A stretch of 56,918 bases of DNA. Origin: Pseudomonadota bacterium (GTDB taxonomy: Bacteria > Pseudomonadota > Gammaproteobacteria > Steroidobacterales > Steroidobacteraceae). The position numbers and the translations under genes are program-made. Position 1 is the stretch's first letter. Each line of letters opens with the position of its first letter. A model generated the notes under the pieces. The model was not told the origin of the DNA, did no database searches, and saw only the letters and a program-made list of their open reading frames with translations. Shown piece after piece: positions 51,669 to 56,918 of the stretch. Location: contig JAEZFW010000029.1 of the NCBI GenBank assembly GCA_023417315.1, positions 1 to 56,918 of the forward strand. The letters run 5' to 3'.

Positions 51669-52412
51669 ATGAGCTCGAAGGTTGCGCTCGTAACGGGTGC
51701 GGGTTCTGGCATTGGGCGCGCCGTCGCACGACGGCTCGCCCAGAATGGCTATCGCATGGTGCTCGTCGGGCGACGGCAAGCTCCGCTCGACGAGCTAGCG
51801 CGAACGATCGAAGTCGAGAGTCTCGCGATCGCTGCAGACGTGAGCGATGCCGCTTCGGTCGCAGAGTTGTTTACGAACATCGAAAGTCGATTCGGTCGAC
51901 TCGATCTGCTGTTCAACAATGCAGGCACTTCGATCAAGCCGACGCCGCTCGAAGAGCTTGCGCCGGAGGACTGGGACCGCGTCATCGCGACGAACGTGCG
52001 CGGTGTGTTCCTGTGCACGCAAGCGGCATTCAAGCTCATGAAATCGCAGCAGCCGCGCGGCGGACGCATCATCAACAATGGATCGGTCTCCGCAGCCGTG
52101 CCTCGCCCGCATCTCATTGCGTACACAGCATCGAAGCACGCCGTCACTGGACTGACGAAGAGCACGTCGCTCGAGGGGCGTCAGTACGACATTGCTTGCG
52201 GACAAATCGATATCGGCAACACGGCCACGGACATGGCGCACGAGATGACCACAGGGACATTGCAGGCCGATCTTTCGCTACGAGTCGAGCCGACGTTTGA
52301 TGTCGAGCACGTGGCCGACGCCGTGCTCTACATGGCGAATCTTCCGCTGAACGCGAACGTGCTCTTCATGACCTTGATGGCGACGAAGATGCCGTTAGTC
52401 GGTCGGGGCTAA
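51669..52412 (+). CDS. Short-chain dehydrogenase/reductase
   Basis: A 247-residue classical SDR. The strong AAGGAG sits 6 bp before the ATG. TGAGSGIG binds NAD(P), NNAGTS is the next motif, the catalytic Ser is in IINNGSVSA and YTASK gives Tyr and Lys. GRR after the second strand (MVLVGRRQAP) favours NADPH. It lies 67 bp after the TonB receptor and likely shares its transcript. It could oxidise or reduce a sugar or keto-deoxy-uronate from polysaccharide breakdown; specificity cannot be read from sequence. Confidence 0.88.
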   Translation: MSSKVALVTGAGSGIGRAVARRLAQNGYRMVLVGRRQAPLDELARTIEVESLAIAADVSDAASVAELFTNIESRFGRLDLLFNNAGTSIKPTPLEELAPEDWDRVIATNVRGVFLCTQAAFKLMKSQQPRGGRIINNGSVSAAVPRPHLIAYTASKHAVTGLTKSTSLEGRQYDIACGQIDIGNTATDMAHEMTTGTLQADLSLRVEPTFDVEHVADAVLYMANLPLNANVLFMTLMATKMPLVGRG

Positions 52413-52537
52413 ATACCTGTCGACAAGGGGTAGACCTTCGCAGTACTCGATCGCGTCGTGGGCTCGCCTTCCACGAGCATTCGAGCGCTCGCCGCCACCC
52501 TCTCTGCTCCTTGAACACTCAACAAGCTTGACTGCTC

Positions 52538-52585
52538 TGGTCGATAATGATCGAATCTGATCTATTCTGACCATCATTGATCGGT
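52538..52585. promoter_or_regulatory. Possible operator in the SDR-GH105 gap
   Basis: The 199-bp gap contains AT-rich, related boxes around TCGATAATGATCGA (52541-52554, near-palindrome) and ACCATCATTGATCGGT (52570-52585), with TTGACT at 52528-52533 as a possible -35. This suggests a regulated second promoter for the hydrolase genes; unproven. Confidence 0.4.
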
Positions 52586-52611
52586 TTTAAGCGAAGCAGG
52601 GGGAACCGAGA

Positions 52612-54096
52612 ATGAATGACGCAGGCCTTTGTCTGGCCAGGATGGCGCGTGCCGAAAGCGAATCAAAACTGAAGAGGTGCGGCCACCGATCGCGCGGGCG
52701 TGTATGCGCGGTGCTGGTCTCTGCATGTCTAGTGTCCGCGAGCGCGGCGCTCGCCCAATCCACGGCGACCCAGATTCATACGTCGCCGCGTGTTGATCCT
52801 GGTGTCTACTCAGGGCGCTTGAAGCCCGCGTATCCCACGCCCTACGAACCCTCCTCCGAGCAGAGCATTCAAGCAACGCTGCAACGTGTCCATGCCTATC
52901 TAGAGGAGGCCAGTCCGATTCGCGTGATCGACGGGGCGACCGGCGAGGTCGTCTCCGACTTGAAGAAGCTTCCGGCTCAGATTGCGTTCGATCGCACGGA
53001 CCTCCTGATCCTCACGTACGAATGGGGCGTGGCGTACTCCGGAATGCTGCTCGCAGCGGAAGTGACGCAAGACTCGCGCTACCAGCGTTACACGCAAGAG
53101 CGCCTCGATGCGATTGCGATGCTGGCAACGCATGCGCAGCGACGAACAGGCAACAGTGCTGAACAGCTTGCGACCAAGCACGGCATGAGTTTGCGATCGA
53201 TCGTGCAACCGCGCGCGTTGGACGATTCCGGTGCGATGTGCGCAGCGATGATCAAAGCGCATCGCGCAGGCGTGGCGAAAAATCTGCGGCCCTGGATCGA
53301 CAATTATGTGGGCTACGTTTCGACGAAGCAGATGCGGCTCGCCGACGGCACCTTGGCACGCAATCGTCCGTTGCCGAATTCGCTGTGGCTCGATGATCTT
53401 TACATGAGCGTGCCGTGTCTTGCGCAAGCGGGAAAACTGACAGGCGATGCGCGTTACTTTGACGATGCCGCGAAGCAGATCTTGCAGTTCGCCGAGCGCA
53501 TGTTCATTGAGGAGCGTGGGTTCTTCATGCATGGATGGGTCGAAGGCATGCGACACCATCCGGTGTTCCCATGGGCGCGCGCGAACGGGTGGGCAATCAT
53601 GGCGATGGTCGAGTTGCTCGAAGTCCTGCCCGAAAATCATCCTGATCGCGCGAAGATTCTGAGCTTATATCAATTGCACGCCGCTGGACTTACTGCTCTG
53701 CAAGGTCATGCAGGTCTATGGCATCAGCTACTCGATCGTGCCGAGTCGTACGAAGAAACCTCTGCAAGCGCGATGTTCGTCTATGCGATCGCGCGCGGCA
53801 TCAACCGTGGCTGGCTGGACCCTCTCGCATTCGGTCCGGCGGCCTCTCTCGGCTGGAACGCAGTTGCGACCAAGGTGAATGAGAAGGGACAAGTCGAGGG
53901 AACGTGCGTCGGGACGGGCATGGGCTGGGATCCCATGTTCTACATGTATAGGCCAGTGCATGTGCTCGCTGCGCACGGTTACGGTCCGGTGTTTCTCGCG
54001 GGCAGCGAGATGATCTCACTGCTGCGCGCGCAGAAGGACGTCGCTGTGCACGATGGTGGCGTGCACTTCGGCCGGGCCCTACCAGAAGTTCACTGA
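52612..54096 (+). CDS. GH105-type unsaturated uronyl hydrolase
   Basis: Exported 494-residue glycoside hydrolase. A long N-terminus (signal-like CAVLVSACLVSASAALAQ around residues 32-49) precedes an alpha/alpha6-barrel: LTYEWGVAYSGMLLAAEVTQ, NSLWLDDLYMSVPCLAQAG (catalytic-type Asp261/262), HGWVEGMRHHPVFPWARANG and LWHQLLDRAESYEETSASAM. This is the GH105/GH88 pattern; these enzymes remove an unsaturated uronic acid left by lyases from rhamnogalacturonan, ulvan or similar chains. The TGATG overlap with the GH2 gene implies coupled expression. No lyase gene is in the window. Confidence 0.88.
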   Translation: MNDAGLCLARMARAESESKLKRCGHRSRGRVCAVLVSACLVSASAALAQSTATQIHTSPRVDPGVYSGRLKPAYPTPYEPSSEQSIQATLQRVHAYLEEASPIRVIDGATGEVVSDLKKLPAQIAFDRTDLLILTYEWGVAYSGMLLAAEVTQDSRYQRYTQERLDAIAMLATHAQRRTGNSAEQLATKHGMSLRSIVQPRALDDSGAMCAAMIKAHRAGVAKNLRPWIDNYVGYVSTKQMRLADGTLARNRPLPNSLWLDDLYMSVPCLAQAGKLTGDARYFDDAAKQILQFAERMFIEERGFFMHGWVEGMRHHPVFPWARANGWAIMAMVELLEVLPENHPDRAKILSLYQLHAAGLTALQGHAGLWHQLLDRAESYEETSASAMFVYAIARGINRGWLDPLAFGPAASLGWNAVATKVNEKGQVEGTCVGTGMGWDPMFYMYRPVHVLAAHGYGPVFLAGSEMISLLRAQKDVAVHDGGVHFGRALPEVH

Positions 54097-56903
54097 TGAG
54101 CATGCGAGCGAGTCGTGCGGCACTGCCGGTGTTGCTGAGCTTCACTGGCGCACTCGCATTTGCGCAATCGACCGCGATCCAACCGCTTTCGGGCATGGGC
54201 GAGGCGGGCGAAGCGGAAGTGAAATGGGATTTTCACCTCGATGCTGGTCGTGGATCTGGGCAGTGGACGAAGATCAGAGTGCCTTCAGTCTGGGAGCAGG
54301 AGGGATACGGAAGCTACTTCTACGGCGTAACCGCCCGCGGCAAACCCGACGCGGACTCAATCGTTCCTCGTGAGCGCGGTGCCTACCGCACGGAATTCAC
54401 AGTACCTGCGAAGGAGCGCGGCACCAACGTGCGCATCGTGTTCGGCGGTGTGATGACCGATGCGCATGTGTCGATTAATGGGAAGCCTGTCGGGGAACAT
54501 CGTGGCGGGTTCTATCAGTTTGAGTTCGACATCACCGAACACGTACGCGTCGGACGCAACACGCTGGAACTGGTGGTCGACAAGGAGTCGAGCGAGCCGA
54601 GTGTGAATCGCGCGGAGCGACGCGGCGATTATTGGACCTTCGGCGGCATCTTCCGTCCGGTGTGGCTCGAGTACAAACCCGCCGAGCACATCGAGCGTGT
54701 TGCAATCGATGCGCGCGCAGACGGCAGCGTCAATGCCGACATCTTCGTTTCAACAGGTGCGAAGCAGCCTCGACGTGTACTGATGCATATCCATGATCGC
54801 TCGGATCGTCCCATCGCAAGCTCGACACCCATCGCGCTGCGATCCGGCGACCGCCGATCCTCTGTTCGCGTCAGCGTCGAGAACCCGCAGTTGTGGACGG
54901 CCGAGACACCATACCTCTATCACGCGCGATTCGAACTGCAGACGCAGCGAGCGGGAAAGTGGCGCACAGTTCACGAGACACGTGAGCGCTTCGGAATGCG
55001 CACGTTCGAGGTGAGACCTGGGCAGGGGCTCTATCTGAACGGTCAACGCATCATCCTCAAAGGCGTGAATCGCCACAGCTTTTCTCCGCGCACCGGGCGC
55101 ACGCTAACGCGCGAGGAGAGCTATCGAGATGTGCGGCTCATGAAAAAGGCGAATCTCAACGCCGTGCGCATGTCGCACTATCCTCCAGATAAGCATTTCC
55201 TCGAAGTGGCGGATGAGCTCGGCCTCTACGTCATCGATGAGCTCGCGGGTTGGCAAGGCGCGTACGACGCACACGTCGGTGCACCGCTCATCGGGGAGTT
55301 GATCCGCCGCGATGTGAATCATCCGAGCGTGCTCTTCTGGGCGAACGGCAACGAAGGCGGATGGAATACGCAGAACGATGACGAGTTCGCGAAGTGGGAT
55401 CCGCAACGCCGTCCTGTGCTGCACCCGTGGGCGATCTTCAGCTCGATCAATACGGACCACTACGAGAGCTACGACAGCACAGTGAAGTTGACGAATGGGC
55501 CGGACATCTTCATGCCGACCGAGTTCCTTCATGCGTTGTATGACGGCGGAGCTGGCGCGGGGCTGAAAGATTATTGGGACGTGATGCGCTCAGGTCCGCA
55601 TCCTGCGGGTGGGTTCATCTGGGCTTGGATGGATGAAGGGATCGAACGCACGGATCAGGATGGTCGCATTGACAATCAAGGCGCGCTCGCTCCGGACGGA
55701 ATCGTCAGTCCCTATCGCGAGAAAGAAGGAAGCTACTTCGCGGTAAAGGAAATCTGGTCTCCGGTTCAAGTTCGCGATCTTCGGCTCGACGGCGCATCGC
55801 TGCGGATGCAGATCGAAAATCGTTACGACTTCATCGCGTTGAACGACTGTCGTTTCCGGTGGCGCGTGGTTCGACTGCCTCGAGCGGCGAACTGGCGCCA
55901 GAGCGAAATGCAGATCGCGACCGGCGAAGTGGCTGGACCTGCGCTCACACCTGGAAAGACTTCCGAGTGGTCGATCGAGATCGATTCTGCTTCGCTAGAT
56001 CAGGCGACACACGTCTACCTCACGGCGATCGATCAGCATGAGCGTGAGGTGTGGACGTGGTCTGCGGCGGTTGGTGATCGTGAAGTTTTGACCAACTTCG
56101 AGCAAGGCCCGGAGGCTTCGAGCGCACGCGGTGCAGACACGAGCATCAAAGTAGGCAAGTTCGAGTTGACGTTCAATCCGGCAACCGGCGAGCTGCAACG
56201 ATTGCTACACGACGGGATCGAGCAATCGTTCGGAGGGCCGAAGAGTGTCGCCTATCGTCGCGTCGATGCGCAGTTCGTTCCGACAAACGATGCTCCGTCA
56301 CGGTTGAAGCAGATCGAAACCTTCGAAGGGCAATCCGATGGAATCGTGGCGCGCATCGCTTACGAGGGTCTATTGCGCGAAGTCATCTGGCGCGTAACAG
56401 ACGACGCATTGGTGCTCGACTATGAGCTCGCACCGAACGGCACATTCGATTTGCTCGGGATCGCATTCGACGTTCCGGAGAAGACGGTGCGCGCGAAACG
56501 CTGGTTGGGTAACGGACCGTATCACGTGTGGCAGAACCGTCTCGAGGGAGGCACGGTCGGGATTCATCAGAACGAGCTCAACGACCCGATTCCAGGTCAG
56601 ACCTATCAGTATCCCGAGTTCAAGGGGTACTTCTCGGAGTGGCGTTGGTTCGCGATGCAGACAACGTTCGGAAACATCGTGGCAGAGAACGCGAGCGAGA
56701 TCCCCTACGTGGGCGTCTTCGCGCCTCATGGTGGTGAGAAGCCGTTGCTGCAAGTGCCGGACACAGGTTGGTCCTTCTTGCACGTGATCCCAGCAATGGC
56801 CTCGAAGTTCAAAGCACCGCCGGATCTGGGGCCGCAATCTCAGCCCGCAACGCTGAATACGCCGATCCGAGGCCGCGTGAAGTTCACGTTCGAGAAGCAC
56901 TAG
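54096..56903 (+). CDS. GH2-family exported glycosidase
   Basis: A 935-residue GH2 enzyme with signal peptide (MSMRASRAALPVLLSFTGAL to about AFAQ). The jelly-roll start (WTKIRVPSVWEQEGYGSYFY, GAYRTEFTVP) and immunoglobulin-like domain lead to the barrel: GLYLNGQRIILKGVNRHSFS, NAVRMSHYPPDKHFLEVADE, FWANGNEGGWNT with acid/base Glu420 and FMPTEFLHALYDGG with candidate nucleophile Glu476, then GGFIWAWMDEG. The C-terminal 300 residues are further beta-sandwich domains. Beta-galactosidase, glucuronidase or a rhamnogalacturonan/ulvan-specific activity are all possible; the GH105 partner favours an acidic glycan. The stop is 15 bp before the window end. Confidence 0.9.
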   Translation: MSMRASRAALPVLLSFTGALAFAQSTAIQPLSGMGEAGEAEVKWDFHLDAGRGSGQWTKIRVPSVWEQEGYGSYFYGVTARGKPDADSIVPRERGAYRTEFTVPAKERGTNVRIVFGGVMTDAHVSINGKPVGEHRGGFYQFEFDITEHVRVGRNTLELVVDKESSEPSVNRAERRGDYWTFGGIFRPVWLEYKPAEHIERVAIDARADGSVNADIFVSTGAKQPRRVLMHIHDRSDRPIASSTPIALRSGDRRSSVRVSVENPQLWTAETPYLYHARFELQTQRAGKWRTVHETRERFGMRTFEVRPGQGLYLNGQRIILKGVNRHSFSPRTGRTLTREESYRDVRLMKKANLNAVRMSHYPPDKHFLEVADELGLYVIDELAGWQGAYDAHVGAPLIGELIRRDVNHPSVLFWANGNEGGWNTQNDDEFAKWDPQRRPVLHPWAIFSSINTDHYESYDSTVKLTNGPDIFMPTEFLHALYDGGAGAGLKDYWDVMRSGPHPAGGFIWAWMDEGIERTDQDGRIDNQGALAPDGIVSPYREKEGSYFAVKEIWSPVQVRDLRLDGASLRMQIENRYDFIALNDCRFRWRVVRLPRAANWRQSEMQIATGEVAGPALTPGKTSEWSIEIDSASLDQATHVYLTAIDQHEREVWTWSAAVGDREVLTNFEQGPEASSARGADTSIKVGKFELTFNPATGELQRLLHDGIEQSFGGPKSVAYRRVDAQFVPTNDAPSRLKQIETFEGQSDGIVARIAYEGLLREVIWRVTDDALVLDYELAPNGTFDLLGIAFDVPEKTVRAKRWLGNGPYHVWQNRLEGGTVGIHQNELNDPIPGQTYQYPEFKGYFSEWRWFAMQTTFGNIVAENASEIPYVGVFAPHGGEKPLLQVPDTGWSFLHVIPAMASKFKAPPDLGPQSQPATLNTPIRGRVKFTFEKH

Positions 56904-56918
56904 CGCAGCGAGTTCGAG

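Overview
The window looks like a stretch of chromosome from an environmental gammaproteobacterium. The DNA is moderately GC-rich (I judge about 60%). It carries two large TonB-dependent receptors, an IorAB molybdenum hydroxylase, a periplasmic glucan gene (opgG), Tat- and Sec-exported hydrolases and polysaccharide-degrading enzymes. The style fits the Xanthomonadales / Nevskiales / Steroidobacterales part of the class, but that is inference; there is no rRNA or housekeeping marker here. I saw no tRNA, rRNA, CRISPR array, prophage or intact insertion sequence.

Layout. 1-1154: start of a HerA-type ATPase that runs off the left edge. 1424-9208: sulfate-type ABC transporter (ATPase with an extra C-terminal domain, lipoprotein binding protein, two permeases), then a two-component system whose kinase has a cysteine-rich PAS domain. 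9209-14802: small genes (DUF4168, EF-hand, DoxX, SUFU, TIGR02587/TIGR02588 pair, zinc ribbon) and two good terminators. 14878-17332: tightly overlapping DUF2157-DUF4401-GDYXXLXY operon. 17432-22051: putative 2OG-Fe oxygenase, secreted glycoside-hydrolase-like protein, opgG. 22473-26639: lone receiver protein, AraC regulator, iorA-iorB. 27187-32319: two lipoproteins (META, phospholipase D), an SGNH esterase, a YagU-like membrane protein, an orphan PIN protein, and a PadR-membrane protein pair. 33125-37434: an operon-like set (DUF2946-like protein, TonB receptor, four-Asp-box propeller with Cys/His clusters, thioredoxin-like protein) that I suspect handles a metal. 37441-45803: hydrolases, a RecF/OLD-like ATPase, a LamG lipoprotein, a GIY-YIG protein, an old-yellow-enzyme reductase and a class-C serine hydrolase. 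46167-48514: a large unknown protein with a glycine-rich hydrophobic core, and a LytTR protein lacking most of its receiver. 48791-56903: TonB receptor, SDR, GH105 and GH2, a likely polysaccharide-use locus for acidic plant or algal glycans.

The most striking property is the intergenic DNA. At least seven families of short palindromic or inverted repeats fill the gaps, several in tandem arrays. The standout is 41998-43265: a GIY-YIG nuclease gene sits between two arrays that both have a 128-bp period, built from one palindrome in alternating orientation (like the BIMEs made from REP elements). This resembles the way RAYT transposases sit among REPs, but with a GIY-YIG protein in place of the Y1 transposase, and it is my lead candidate for an undescribed system. 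A second array (63-64-bp period, 32711-32935) combines the same palindrome with a second one.
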